From Clostridiales bacterium (GTDB taxonomy: Bacteria; Bacillota; Clostridia; Ch29): a stretch of 33,021 nt of DNA. A model generated the notes under the pieces. That model searched no databases and was not told where the DNA came from. It saw nothing but the letters and a program-made list of their open reading frames with translations. The stretch spans positions 1 to 33,021 of the forward strand of contig JAAYEV010000135.1 of the NCBI GenBank assembly GCA_012728565.1. Direction: 5' to 3'. The stretch's first letter is position 1. Every line of letters starts with the position of its first letter. Below, in pieces: positions 1 to 9,227 of this stretch. Made by a program: the position numbers and the translations under genes.

Positions 1-117
1 CTATATAGTTGAAGTGTATTAAATTTTCTTGCCAACGGAGGAGCTTGGCAAATCAAAAACACAAAATTATTTACATATCCTTTTAAGAACCTCAAGACCA
101 TTTTGTCTACAAACTGA

Positions 118-137
118 GCCCACCCTTAGGGGTGGGC
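118..137 (-). terminator. Perfect 8-bp inverted repeat (GCCCACCC TTAG/CTAA GGGTGGGC) at the 3' end of the AOR/NuoEFG-like operon
   Basis: gcccaccc-ttag-gggtgggc read directly; the stop codon of the 126..896 CDS sits in the loop; no strong U-tract follows on the minus strand. Confidence 0.5.
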
Positions 138-896
138 AATGTTTTTGAAGGTTATGTTTTGGAAGGCGTCCCGGAAACCGTCGGCGCTTTTCTTCCTCTT
201 GCAGACTTCGCAAAGGAGTACCACTTCGCTCTCCGGGTCCTTGGCCTTCAAGTGCTCGTACTGTTCGGGAGTCATTATATACCTGCCGCAGCAGGTACAC
301 TGAAGCAGCTCAAAGTCCTTGTCCCATATTGTCCTTATACCGCCTTCCTCCTTCATCTCAATGGCACCGCTGGGGCACACATGGGCACAGGAGCCGCAGC
401 CAATGCACGCCTCCGGCGGTTCCTTAAAGGGCGGCGCCACCTCCTTTGCGGTGCCCCTGTTTATGATCGAAATGGCCCCGGCGCCAAGTTTTTCGCAGGC
501 CCTGACGCACAGGCCGCACAGCATGCACTTTTCACCCTCATCTGCCTCGAACCGGCTCTCCGGCAGCGGCCCGTACCGCTCCAGCAGGTCCTCCATGTGC
601 TTCCCTTGGGGGGAGCTTGCATAAAGAAGCTTTACCAGGGTTTTTCTTATACGCTGTATCTTATCCGAATTTGTTATTACTTCAATCCCGTCTTTAACGG
701 GATACACGCAGGAGGCAACGGGTTTGCTCCTCCCGCCCTCCTTGACCTCCACTATGCACATGCGGCAGCAGCTCTGGCCGGGTAGGGCATCCAGATGGCA
801 CAGCGTGGGTATGTATACGCCCTCCCTCCTTGCCACGTCCAGCAAGTACTCGCCGCGCCTTGCACTGCATTCCCTGCCGTCAATTATTATTTTCAT
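126..896 (-). CDS. NuoG N-terminal/HydC-like Fe-S subunit: 2Fe-2S ferredoxin domain plus 4Fe-4S clusters
   Basis: MKIIIDGRECSARRGEYLLDVARREGVYIPTLCH...GQSCCRMCIVEV (2Fe-2S), CMLCGLCVRAC and CIGCGSCAHVC (4Fe-4S); start set at MKIII rather than the ORF-track start. Confidence 0.85.
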   Translation of the reverse strand: MKIIIDGRECSARRGEYLLDVARREGVYIPTLCHLDALPGQSCCRMCIVEVKEGGRSKPVASCVYPVKDGIEVITNSDKIQRIRKTLVKLLYASSPQGKHMEDLLERYGPLPESRFEADEGEKCMLCGLCVRACEKLGAGAISIINRGTAKEVAPPFKEPPEACIGCGSCAHVCPSGAIEMKEEGGIRTIWDKDFELLQCTCCGRYIMTPEQYEHLKAKDPESEVVLLCEVCKRKKSADGFRDAFQNITFKNIAHP

Positions 897-2719
897 ACAG
901 CCGCACCTCCCCCAATGCTTACCGCGCCGAATTTGCAAACCTGCCTGCACCGGCCGCATTTTATGCAAAGGTCTGGGTCTATGGTATACTTGTCCCCTGG
1001 CTTACCCGTTATGGCACCGGCGGGACAGTTCTTGGCGCACAGGCCGCAGCCCCTGCAGAGGCTTCCCTCTATATAATACTGGGTAAGCGCGGGACACACC
1101 CCCGCCCTGCAGCGCTTGTCGCGAATATGCTCCAGGTACTCTTCCCTGAAATACCGTAGGGTGGTTTCCACCGGGTTTGGCGCGGTTTTGCCCAGCCCGC
1201 ACAGCGACGCCTCCCTCAAGGCTTCGCAGATTTCAAGCAGCGTGTCTACATCCTCCTTATGGCCGCGGCCTGCGCATATATCGTTAAGTATGCCCAGCAT
1301 CCTCCTAAGGCCTTCCCTGCAGGGCAGGCATTTGCCGCAGGATTCCTCCGCCAGGAACCCGGTGTAATACCGCGCCACCTCCACCATGCAGGTGTCCTCA
1401 TCCATTACAATCATGCCGCCCGAGCCCATCATGGAACCGGCGCCGCTTAGGGATTCAAAGTCCACTTTCAGGTCCAGCATGCTCCCGGGGATGCATCCCC
1501 CCGAGGGCCCGCCGGTCTGGACCGCCTTAAAGGCCTTCCCGCCGGGTATCCCGCCGCCTATGTCGAATATTATCTTCCTCAGGCTTATCCCCATGGGCAC
1601 CTCTATGAGGCCGGTGTTTTGCACCTTGCCCACCAGCGAGAACACTTTGGTACCCTTGCTCCCCCCGGTGCCGATGGAGCTAAACCAATCGCTGCCCCTG
1701 TCAATGATAACCGGCACGTTGGCCCATGTCTCCACGTTGTTCAGAACAGTGGGTTTGTCCCAAAGCCCCCTCTCGGTGGCGTGGATGTACTTGGCCCGGG
1801 GCTCGCCCACCCTTCCCTCTATAGAAGCCATAAGCGCCGAGGATTCGCCGCAAACAAAGGCACCCCCTCCCCGGACAATGCTCAGGTCAAACCCAAAACC
1901 GCTGCCCATAATACTTTCGCCTAGAAAGCCTTGCTCCTTCGCCTGCCGGATGGCCGCTGACATGTTTTTAAGCGCCAGCGAATACTCATCCCGGATGTAA
2001 ATAAACCCCTGCCGGGAACCCACCGCGTAGGCACCTATGACCATCCCCTCTATAATGCTGTGGGGGTCCCCTTCCATTATGCTTCTGTCCATAAAGGCCC
2101 CGGGGTCGCCCTCGTCACCGTTGCACAGCACGTACCTGGGAGTATCATCGGAAGCGGCGCAGTGTCTCCATTTGCGGCCGGTGGGAAAACCGGCGCCGCC
2201 CCGGCCCCTTAAACCGGACTTTTCCATTTCTGCGGTTACATCCTCCGGCTTCATCTTTGAAAGCGCCTTCTCAAGGGCCCTGTACCCGCCCCTTTGGATA
2301 TAATCGTCAATATTCGCCGGGTCAATCTCGCCAATGTTTCGCAGTGCTATTTTTAGCTGGTTCTTGTAAAAAGCGGTATCCTTGTGGGATTTAACCTTTT
2401 TGCCGGTGGCGGGGTCGGTGTACAAAAGCCTTTCCACCACCCTTCCCCCTGCCAGGGTCTCCCGGACAATCTCTTCCACGTCGGGTACCTTTACCCTGCA
2501 GTAAAAAATGTCATCTGGCAGTATTTTAACGATGGGGCCCATCTCGCAAAGGCCGTTGCACCCGGTGGCCTTTGCAGCCGCCTTAACCCTTACCGGTTGG
2601 TCGGCGTTCTTTAGCATTCTTTCGAACTCTCTGTACACCCCATGGCTGCCGTTGGCAAGGCACCCGGTACCGCAGCATACCAGCACCGTCCGTTTCGGCC
2701 TGCTTCTAAATATCCCCAT
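893..2719 (-). CDS. NuoF/HydB-like NAD(P)H-binding flavoprotein subunit with N-terminal thioredoxin-like 2Fe-2S domain and C-terminal 2x[4Fe-4S] ferredoxin domain
   Basis: GLRGRGGAGFPTGRKW, CNGDEGDPGAFMDR, ESCGKCLPCREG, CRGCGLCAKNCP, CIKCGRCRQVC; start at MGIFRSRPK. Confidence 0.92.
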   Translation of the reverse strand: MGIFRSRPKRTVLVCCGTGCLANGSHGVYREFERMLKNADQPVRVKAAAKATGCNGLCEMGPIVKILPDDIFYCRVKVPDVEEIVRETLAGGRVVERLLYTDPATGKKVKSHKDTAFYKNQLKIALRNIGEIDPANIDDYIQRGGYRALEKALSKMKPEDVTAEMEKSGLRGRGGAGFPTGRKWRHCAASDDTPRYVLCNGDEGDPGAFMDRSIMEGDPHSIIEGMVIGAYAVGSRQGFIYIRDEYSLALKNMSAAIRQAKEQGFLGESIMGSGFGFDLSIVRGGGAFVCGESSALMASIEGRVGEPRAKYIHATERGLWDKPTVLNNVETWANVPVIIDRGSDWFSSIGTGGSKGTKVFSLVGKVQNTGLIEVPMGISLRKIIFDIGGGIPGGKAFKAVQTGGPSGGCIPGSMLDLKVDFESLSGAGSMMGSGGMIVMDEDTCMVEVARYYTGFLAEESCGKCLPCREGLRRMLGILNDICAGRGHKEDVDTLLEICEALREASLCGLGKTAPNPVETTLRYFREEYLEHIRDKRCRAGVCPALTQYYIEGSLCRGCGLCAKNCPAGAITGKPGDKYTIDPDLCIKCGRCRQVCKFGAVSIGGGAAV

Positions 2720-3212
2720 AGCCTTTTCCCCCCAGCATGCCAAGTATTTCCCGTATCTTGTCCGGCTCTACCTTCGCATAATACACATCGTTTATTACCA
2801 TAACCGGTGCCAGGGCACAGGACCCAAGGCAGTTAACCGTCTCCAGCGAGAACCGACCGTCTACGGTGGTCTCCCCCGGCTCAATGCCAAGCAGCCTTTT
2901 CAGCTCGTCCAGCAGCCCCTGGGAGTTCTTTATATGGCATGCAGTCCCGTCGCATACCTTTATCACGTACTCACCCTTGGGCTTTAGGCTCAGGGCCTTG
3001 TAAAAGGTCGCCATGCTGTACAGCCTGCTTAGGGGCACGTCCAGGTGGAGGCGTACCGTCTCCAGAGCCTCCCTGGGAAGGTACCCATATGTTTTTTGTA
3101 TATCCTGCAGAATGGCAAGCAGGAACCTCTGCTCCCGGGGGTAACCATCCAGTATCTCCCGTACAGGCGCAAGGTCCTCCCTTTGCTTTACAAAGTCCAT
3201 TATATCTATCAC
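2706..3212 (-). CDS. NuoE/HydA-gamma-like thioredoxin-fold 2Fe-2S subunit
   Basis: VKVCDGTACHIKNS...TVNCLGSCALAPVMVINDVYY. Confidence 0.92.
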   Translation of the reverse strand: MIDIMDFVKQREDLAPVREILDGYPREQRFLLAILQDIQKTYGYLPREALETVRLHLDVPLSRLYSMATFYKALSLKPKGEYVIKVCDGTACHIKNSQGLLDELKRLLGIEPGETTVDGRFSLETVNCLGSCALAPVMVINDVYYAKVEPDKIREILGMLGGKGYGDI

Positions 3213-3217
3213 CTTCT

Positions 3218-3493
3218 TTATCCTCCGGCCACCACGGGGAATATGGATACCTCGTCGTCCTTTTCAAGCGGCGTGTCCATCCCCTGCAGGTGAACCACGT
3301 TTCTGCCGTTTACCAGCACTATAATCTTGCTGCCCAGTTTTCCGTCCTCCAAGAGGAGGGAGCATAACTCCCTGCCGTAGAGACTGCAAAGGTGCTGCAA
3401 TAAACCACCCACACTGCCGCATCCTTGTTCTGCAACGTCAATCTCCCGGCTCCCTGTATGCTCCCTTATTGTAGCAAAGAACTTAACCTTCAT
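3218..3493 (-). CDS. MoaD/ThiS family sulfur-carrier-like protein
   Basis: Small protein, MKVKFFATIREHTG..., C-terminal VSIFPVVAGG diglycine. Confidence 0.88.
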   Translation of the reverse strand: MKVKFFATIREHTGSREIDVAEQGCGSVGGLLQHLCSLYGRELCSLLLEDGKLGSKIIVLVNGRNVVHLQGMDTPLEKDDEVSIFPVVAGG

Positions 3494-3506
3494 GCCTATT
3501 CCGCCC

Positions 3507-5315
3507 TTACCCTATCGAAAGGTCCTGAAGTTTTTCGGCAGTAGGAACGCCGTCGGCGCCCCAGCCCCTGACTTCATAGTATTCCGGCAGCATTTTTTCA
3601 AGGTCCACCACTTTGCCCTTCGCGGGGCCGGACTGAAGCGGTTCTTTAAGAAGCCTGGGCGGCAGCGTGTCATCGGCGGCGGTAAACCCGGCCTTGATAT
3701 TGAACATCCTCTCCAGGTTCCATATCCTCTCACCGGCCTTTAGTATCTCTTCGTCGGTGGCGTTAATACCGGTGGCGGTCCGCAGCATGGAGGATATCTC
3801 TGGCAGCCCTATGGCGAAGGTGGTAAACAGGCATATCCCGGCGGAATCCACCACCGCGGTGAGGTCCTGGAATATCTTCAGCCATCCGGCCTTACCCTCG
3901 GTAACCAGCGGGTCAAGCTTTTCGGGTATGCCCAGTATCTCCGGCGATGTTAGATATCCCCTTACATGGCAGCCGCCGCGGTTGGAGGTGGCGTATTCAA
4001 GGCCCATCCCCTGCACGCCCCTGGCGTCATAGGCCGGCATTTCCTGTTTCTTTACCGACATCGAAAGCTCCGGGCAGCCGTATTTGGACGCCATCCTGTA
4101 GGAGCCCTCGGCCAGCACATCACCGAAGCCTTCCCTCAGGCCTATCATGCGGGTAAGCTCTACCAGGGCTTCCGCATCACCGAAGGGTATGGCCCTGCCG
4201 ACCTCTTCCTCGGTCAATATTCCCTTTTCATACATCTCCATCGCGCAGGCGATGGTGGCACCCGTTGTAATGGGGTCAATGCCCAGCTCGTTGCAAATGA
4301 AGTTGGCCTTGCTCACCGCCTCCAGGTCACCCACGCCGCAGCATGCGCCCAAGGCCCAGCCCGCTTCGTACTCGGGACCTTCTCCGAAGCTCTTGAACTT
4401 GCCTTCCGGGATACGCGTAATCCTTCCGCAGCCTATGTTGCAGCCGAAGCACCCCTTGTTCCTTACCAGGTACTTTTCGGCCAGGGTTTCACCGCTAATG
4501 CCCTCGGCCTCCTCGAATATGCCGCCGTCCCTCCAGTTCCTGGTGGGAAGCGCCCCCGACTGGTTAAGGATGTTTATCAGTATCTGGGTACCGTAGGTGG
4601 GTAGACCCCCGCCAGTAACCGGGTGTTCTTTTAGCTTTGTCCTGGCATCGGTGCAGGCCTCCATGAAGCCCTCGGGGTCGGCCACCTTTATGGACTTGGA
4701 GCCCTTTACCGCGACCGCCTTAAGGTTCTTTGACCCCATAACCGCTCCGAGGCCGGACCTGCCCGCAGCCCTGTTCCTGTCGTTTAGAACTCCGGCAAAT
4801 AGTACCATCTTTTCACCGCCCGGGCCTATGCATGCTACCCTGGCATCCTCCGCTGTTTCCGCAAGCACCGTGTCGGTGGTTTCAAACACGTTTTTACCCC
4901 ACAGGTGCAAGGCGTCCCGCAGCTCAACATTGTCGTCCTCAATCCACAGGTAGACGGGTTTTTCCGCCCTGCCCTCGAAAATTATCCCGTCATAGCCGGC
5001 GTACTTCAGCTCCGGCCCAAAATGGCCCCCCGAGTTGGAAGCGCCTATGGTGCCGGTAAGCGGCGCCTTGGCCACCACTTCATACCTGCCGCCGCTGCTG
5101 GCAAAGGTCCCGGTCAGCGGCCCGGTCATGAATATCAGCTTGTTTTCCTCGGACAACGGGTCCACCTTCGGGTCCACCTCGTCCATCATAATTTTTGTGG
5201 CAAGCCCCCTGGCCCCCAGGTACATCTCGGCATCCTTCGGGCATAGGGCCTCTTTCTTTATGGTTCCGTCGGTCAGGTTAACGCGCAGCAAATTTCCTGT
5301 CCAGCCAAACATCAT
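3507..5315 (-). CDS. Aldehyde:ferredoxin oxidoreductase family (tungsten/molybdenum bis-pterin enzyme)
   Basis: [99 protein letters not shown] motifs of the AOR family. Confidence 0.95.
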   Translation of the reverse strand: MMFGWTGNLLRVNLTDGTIKKEALCPKDAEMYLGARGLATKIMMDEVDPKVDPLSEENKLIFMTGPLTGTFASSGGRYEVVAKAPLTGTIGASNSGGHFGPELKYAGYDGIIFEGRAEKPVYLWIEDDNVELRDALHLWGKNVFETTDTVLAETAEDARVACIGPGGEKMVLFAGVLNDRNRAAGRSGLGAVMGSKNLKAVAVKGSKSIKVADPEGFMEACTDARTKLKEHPVTGGGLPTYGTQILINILNQSGALPTRNWRDGGIFEEAEGISGETLAEKYLVRNKGCFGCNIGCGRITRIPEGKFKSFGEGPEYEAGWALGACCGVGDLEAVSKANFICNELGIDPITTGATIACAMEMYEKGILTEEEVGRAIPFGDAEALVELTRMIGLREGFGDVLAEGSYRMASKYGCPELSMSVKKQEMPAYDARGVQGMGLEYATSNRGGCHVRGYLTSPEILGIPEKLDPLVTEGKAGWLKIFQDLTAVVDSAGICLFTTFAIGLPEISSMLRTATGINATDEEILKAGERIWNLERMFNIKAGFTAADDTLPPRLLKEPLQSGPAKGKVVDLEKMLPEYYEVRGWGADGVPTAEKLQDLSIG

Positions 5316-5791
5316 TCATTCACCTCCCCAAACAACTCGCTGAATTTTTCAGCGATAACCTTTTTCCTGCCCATGGTTCCGGGCGCGGCCTCACGGTATT
5401 CGATGGCTCCCGACGGGCAGTATTGGGCACACTTTGGATCCCCTTCGCAGAGGTTGCATTTTACCACCTTACCTTCATAGGTGTTGAAGGTAATGTTGCC
5501 AAGTGGACATGCGCTGACGCACATTTTGCAACCGATGCACTTCCTCTCGTCAATTGCCACCAGCCCGTCCGCGGTTTTTGTGATAGCGTCGGTGGGGCAC
5601 ACTCTCATGCAGGACGGGTCCTCGCACTGCATGCACATCATGGGCACCGACACCGCCGCCTCGTCGTACGTGAATACCGAGACTCTTGAGTTCTTTGGAT
5701 TGAAAGCGTTGATTTTTGTGAAGGAGCATACCAGTTCGCAGGTTCTGCAGCCGATGCACTTTTCAGGTGAGATCATAAGAATTTTGCTCAC
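5312..5791 (-). CDS. 4Fe-4S dicluster-type ferredoxin subunit, likely electron-transfer partner of the AOR
   Basis: [55 protein letters not shown] start with GGAGGG RBS; ATGA-type overlap with the AOR CDS. Confidence 0.9.
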   Translation of the reverse strand: MSKILMISPEKCIGCRTCELVCSFTKINAFNPKNSRVSVFTYDEAAVSVPMMCMQCEDPSCMRVCPTDAITKTADGLVAIDERKCIGCKMCVSACPLGNITFNTYEGKVVKCNLCEGDPKCAQYCPSGAIEYREAAPGTMGRKKVIAEKFSELFGEVNE

Positions 5792-5849
5792 ATCCCTCCG
5801 GCTCCGTCAAAGAAACGGGCGCCGGATTTCACCTCCCCCTTTATTTATT

Positions 5850-5904
5850 AAAAAAAGTTCACCCGCTGCTTTCGGCAAGAATATGCCCCAGGCAGCAAAT
5901 GAAC
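5850..5904 (-). terminator. Intrinsic terminator/attenuator in the 5' leader of the AOR operon
   Basis: Minus strand: GTTCA-ttt-GCTGC-ctgg-GGCA-tattct-TGCC-gaaa-GCAGC-ggg-TGAAC-TTTTTTT, nested complementary arms directly followed by 7 U, located upstream of the first gene of the operon. Confidence 0.75.
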
Positions 5905-6000
5905 TCCTTTGCAATAACGGCAGGCGTAAGTATTACTCCTCGCACCCTGGCGCCCCACAGCCCCTTTTACCGGGTCCGTGGGGTCGGAGAAAGACTCTCT
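5905..6000 (-). ncRNA. Candidate structured leader RNA (possible riboswitch aptamer) of the AOR operon
   Basis: Minus strand CTCC-gac-CCCAC...GTGGG-...-GGAG nested pairing plus GTAA-tac-TTAC hairpin immediately upstream of the attenuator; class not recognised. Confidence 0.4.
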
Positions 6001-6415
6001 ATTTTTTTGAGCAAACCATGATGCTGATTTTTCAGATGCTTTTATGAAGTATTAAAACAGAAATGTGTCAATCGAATCAGTATAATAATTCTTCTGCAAA
6101 CAACACAGAAATCCTTCTAAAAAATGGAACAATTGTAGAATAATTAACTGCTCGTTCCACCTTTCTATATATATTAACCCAGTACAGAAATATGAGTATG
6201 ATTTTTCGCCTGTCGCCGGCATATTCATCGGTTTTTACAGTTTAAGTTACAAAACCTCCCCACTCCTACAAAAGCGCTGGGCTGCACCATCGATTGCATA
6301 TAAGAAGCTACAAAAACTATGGTCTGACATATAGTAAACTAGAAATCCGAGCTGAGGCGTTATACATAGTGCTAAAATGCAAAGCAAAATTCAAGCACTG
6401 GACAGGAGGCCTGCA

Positions 6416-7456
6416 ATGTTTGACGGAAAAACACTGCTTATAACCGGAGGAACGGGTTCCTTTGGCAATGCAATGCTGAACAAGTTTATTAACACAAGTA
6501 TTAAAGAGATAAGAATATTCAGCAGGGATGAGAAGAAGCAAAACGATATGAGACATGCATTCAGAGACCCCAGGATAACGTTCTGGGTCGGAGATGTGCG
6601 GGAGTACAGCAGTATAAACCATGCAATGAAGGGCGTTGACTATGTCTTTCATGCCGCTGCGCTAAAACAGGTGCCGTCCTGCGAGTTTTACCCGATGGAA
6701 GCGGTAAAAACAAATATACTCGGGGCTGAAAATGTTATGAATGCCGCTGTGAATAATGGGGTAAAAAAGCTTATTGCACTTAGCACCGATAAGGCGGTAT
6801 ACCCGATAAATGCCATGGGCATTTCCAAAGCCATGATGGAAAAGCTTCTAGTGGCAAAATCGAGGACGCTGTCCGACAATGATACGGTAATATGCTGCAC
6901 ACGCTATGGCAATGTCATGGCGTCAAGGGGTTCGGTGATTCCGCTGTTTATTGACCAGATAAAGGGTGGAGGCCCCATAACCATGACCGATCCAATGATG
7001 ACCAGGTTCCTCATGTCCCTTGATGATGCCGTGGACCTTGTGCTGCATGCGTTCAAGCATGGTAAACAGGGAGATATTTGGGTCCACAAAGCGCCTGCCT
7101 CCACAATCCAGGACCTGTCAACGGCCCTGATGGACATTTTTGATAAAAAAGTAGATGTCATGGTCATCGGAACCAGGCATGGGGAAAAATTACACGAAAC
7201 CCTTGTAACCAGGGAAGAGATGGCAAGGGCCGAGGACTTGGGGAAATATTTTAGAATCAGCGCGGATAACAGGGATTTAAACTACAATAAGTACCTTGCC
7301 TCAGGCGAAACCAGGATATCCCGCATGGTCGAGTTCAACTCATATAATACTCAAAGGCTTACGGTAGAAGAGGTAAAGCAAAAGCTCTTGGCCCTCGAAT
7401 ACGTCAAAACCGAGCTGTCCTCAGCCTCAAATCCCAAAAGGGGCTACAGAGAATAA
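6416..7456 (+). CDS. UDP-N-acetylglucosamine 4,6-dehydratase (inverting, CapE/FnlA/WbjB-like) SDR
   Basis: LLITGGTGSFGNAML (Rossmann), FHAAALKQVPSCEFYPMEAVKTNILGAENV, LSTDKAVYPINAMGISKAMMEKL; start at MFDGKTLL. Confidence 0.9.
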   Translation: MFDGKTLLITGGTGSFGNAMLNKFINTSIKEIRIFSRDEKKQNDMRHAFRDPRITFWVGDVREYSSINHAMKGVDYVFHAAALKQVPSCEFYPMEAVKTNILGAENVMNAAVNNGVKKLIALSTDKAVYPINAMGISKAMMEKLLVAKSRTLSDNDTVICCTRYGNVMASRGSVIPLFIDQIKGGGPITMTDPMMTRFLMSLDDAVDLVLHAFKHGKQGDIWVHKAPASTIQDLSTALMDIFDKKVDVMVIGTRHGEKLHETLVTREEMARAEDLGKYFRISADNRDLNYNKYLASGETRISRMVEFNSYNTQRLTVEEVKQKLLALEYVKTELSSASNPKRGYRE

Positions 7457-7482
7457 TAATGTTTACATGAAGGGAGAAAAAA

Positions 7483-8343
7483 ATGAAAAGGGTCTTGGTC
7501 TTAGGGTCAACCGGCATGGCCGGGCACGTTATTACAATGCACCTAATGAAAAACCCAAGTTTTTTGGTATTCAACGTTTCGCGAAGAAGCCGTTTAAACC
7601 GGCATACCGCCTTGATGGATGTCATGGACATCGGCAGGCTGGATGAATACCTGCGGGAAACATCCCCCGACGTAATAGTAAACTGTATAGGCGTACTGAA
7701 CCAGTTTGCATCGGCCGAGAAGGATAGGGCTGTATTTTTAAACTCCTACCTGCCGCATTACCTGGAAAGCAAATACAAGGGGTCGTGCACCCGGGTTATT
7801 CACTTAAGCACCGACTGCGTGTTCTCGGGAAAGGACGGTAGTTATCATGAAAACTCCTTTAGGGACGGGGATGACTTTTACGCCAGGACAAAGGCTGTTG
7901 GAGAAATAGTCAACGACAAGGATATAACCATCCGAACGTCCATTATCGGCCCTGACATGCGTCCGGAGGGCATTGGACTGTTTAACTGGTTCATGAAAAG
8001 CAGGGGTACCATTTACGGGTATACGCGGGTATTCTGGAACGGCGTTACTACGCTGGAACTGGCAAAACTGGTGGAGGCCCTGCTGGACAGCGATACCTGC
8101 GGCTTGGTTCATTTCACAAACAGAAACAAGATATCAAAACACCAGCTGCTTACAATCTTGAAACAGCAGTTCAACCGCAGCGATATCAAAATTGAAGAAT
8201 TTGATGGAATTGTTTCGGACAAAAGCCTTATTAATACCCGCGAGGATTTCGCATACCCTGTCCCCGACTATGATGAAATGATAGGCAAACTGAAAGAATG
8301 GGTGTGCAGCAACAAATCCCTGTACCCCCATTACTTTACATGA
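7483..8343 (+). CDS. RmlD-like sugar-nucleotide reductase (SDR)
   Basis: MKRVLVLGSTGMAGHVI, LSTDCVFSGKDGSYHENSF, YARTKAVGE. Confidence 0.85.
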   Translation: MKRVLVLGSTGMAGHVITMHLMKNPSFLVFNVSRRSRLNRHTALMDVMDIGRLDEYLRETSPDVIVNCIGVLNQFASAEKDRAVFLNSYLPHYLESKYKGSCTRVIHLSTDCVFSGKDGSYHENSFRDGDDFYARTKAVGEIVNDKDITIRTSIIGPDMRPEGIGLFNWFMKSRGTIYGYTRVFWNGVTTLELAKLVEALLDSDTCGLVHFTNRNKISKHQLLTILKQQFNRSDIKIEEFDGIVSDKSLINTREDFAYPVPDYDEMIGKLKEWVCSNKSLYPHYFT

Positions 8344-9089
8344 TGCTTATAATACGCAGTAAAAACTATATGAAAGCGAGGTATCGGCGTGTGAAGGAAA
8401 AAAAGAGAATTATCGTTGATATACTGTTTAACGCCTGGAAAAGGAGTTCCCGGATTTATGATAGGGACTGGATAGAAAACAGGATGAAAATATTTATGAA
8501 TTATACCCTAAAGAGCCTTAAAGGCCAGAGCAATCAAAACTATATAGCATTGGTACGTTATGACCGGAGTACCGAAAAACTTATAAGGCAGGCACTTTCC
8601 AAGTACCCCCCTCTTCCGCCCAATATTAAGTTCATTGATGCAAACTCATATAACAGGGAGATTATTAATAGCGCAAAGGGTTACGACCATCTTTACATTG
8701 TAAGGCTGGACAGTGACGATTTGTACAGTAAATCCTATATCCAAAAACTGCATGATTACAATCCCAAGCCGGGGACCCAGGTGCTTATCTCCCGCAGCGG
8801 GTATATATACGATTCTGTCAATCACAGGATAGCCAAATATTTTCACAAATCCCCGCCCTACCATGCACTTGTCTACAGGGTACAAGACTTCATTAACGGC
8901 AAAAGGCACAGGCTTCCCAAGGGGCATTGGAGCGCATTGGAGCTTACCCACGAACTGCTGGACGGTGCAAATTTCATAAGCCATGTACATTCTCAAAATA
9001 CGCTTTTCACCTTTAACAAGAATTATACCGTTGGGCCTATAATAACAGACCGGGAAGAAATAAAAAACATCCTAAAAGACTTTATGTAG
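8340..9089 (+). CDS. Putative glycosyltransferase (rhamnosyltransferase-like, PF11316-type)
   Basis: YIALVRYDRSTEKLI...YIVRLDSDDLYSKSYI; ATGA overlap with the upstream gene. Confidence 0.65.
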   Translation: MMLIIRSKNYMKARYRRVKEKKRIIVDILFNAWKRSSRIYDRDWIENRMKIFMNYTLKSLKGQSNQNYIALVRYDRSTEKLIRQALSKYPPLPPNIKFIDANSYNREIINSAKGYDHLYIVRLDSDDLYSKSYIQKLHDYNPKPGTQVLISRSGYIYDSVNHRIAKYFHKSPPYHALVYRVQDFINGKRHRLPKGHWSALELTHELLDGANFISHVHSQNTLFTFNKNYTVGPIITDREEIKNILKDFM

Positions 9090-9112
9090 TTGGGGGAATC
9101 CCCCAACTACAT
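9084..9112. terminator. Perfect 13-bp inverted repeat with 3-nt loop overlapping the stop codon
   Basis: ATGTAGTTGGGGG-AAT-CCCCCAACTACAT; no U-tract. Confidence 0.55.
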
Positions 9113-9227
9113 ATACCAAAACATATATTGAGTGTCACAATCCAATCAAGACCAGTATCATATAATGAAGAAAACCGAAGCATGGGTTTTGATTACATGA
9201 CGAGAAAAGGGAGGTGAATAAGCATAA

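Noticed and set aside
29-51. TTGCCAA...TTGGCAA inverted repeat at the window start
   Set aside because: Only 7 bp with a 9-nt spacer, no U-tract and truncated context; not enough to call an operator or terminator.
1386-2000. 204-aa plus-strand ORF opposite the NuoF-like gene
   Set aside because: Shadow ORF over a strongly conserved flavoprotein reading frame.
6066-6071. Minus-strand TTGACA as -35 of the AOR operon promoter
   Set aside because: Perfect -35 but no convincing -10 at 16-18 nt; not called.
9159-9168. CATATAATGA upstream of the collagen-like gene as a sigma-K -10 element
   Set aside because: Resembles CATAnnnTA but no properly spaced -35 AC element; reported only as a possibility to test by TSS mapping.
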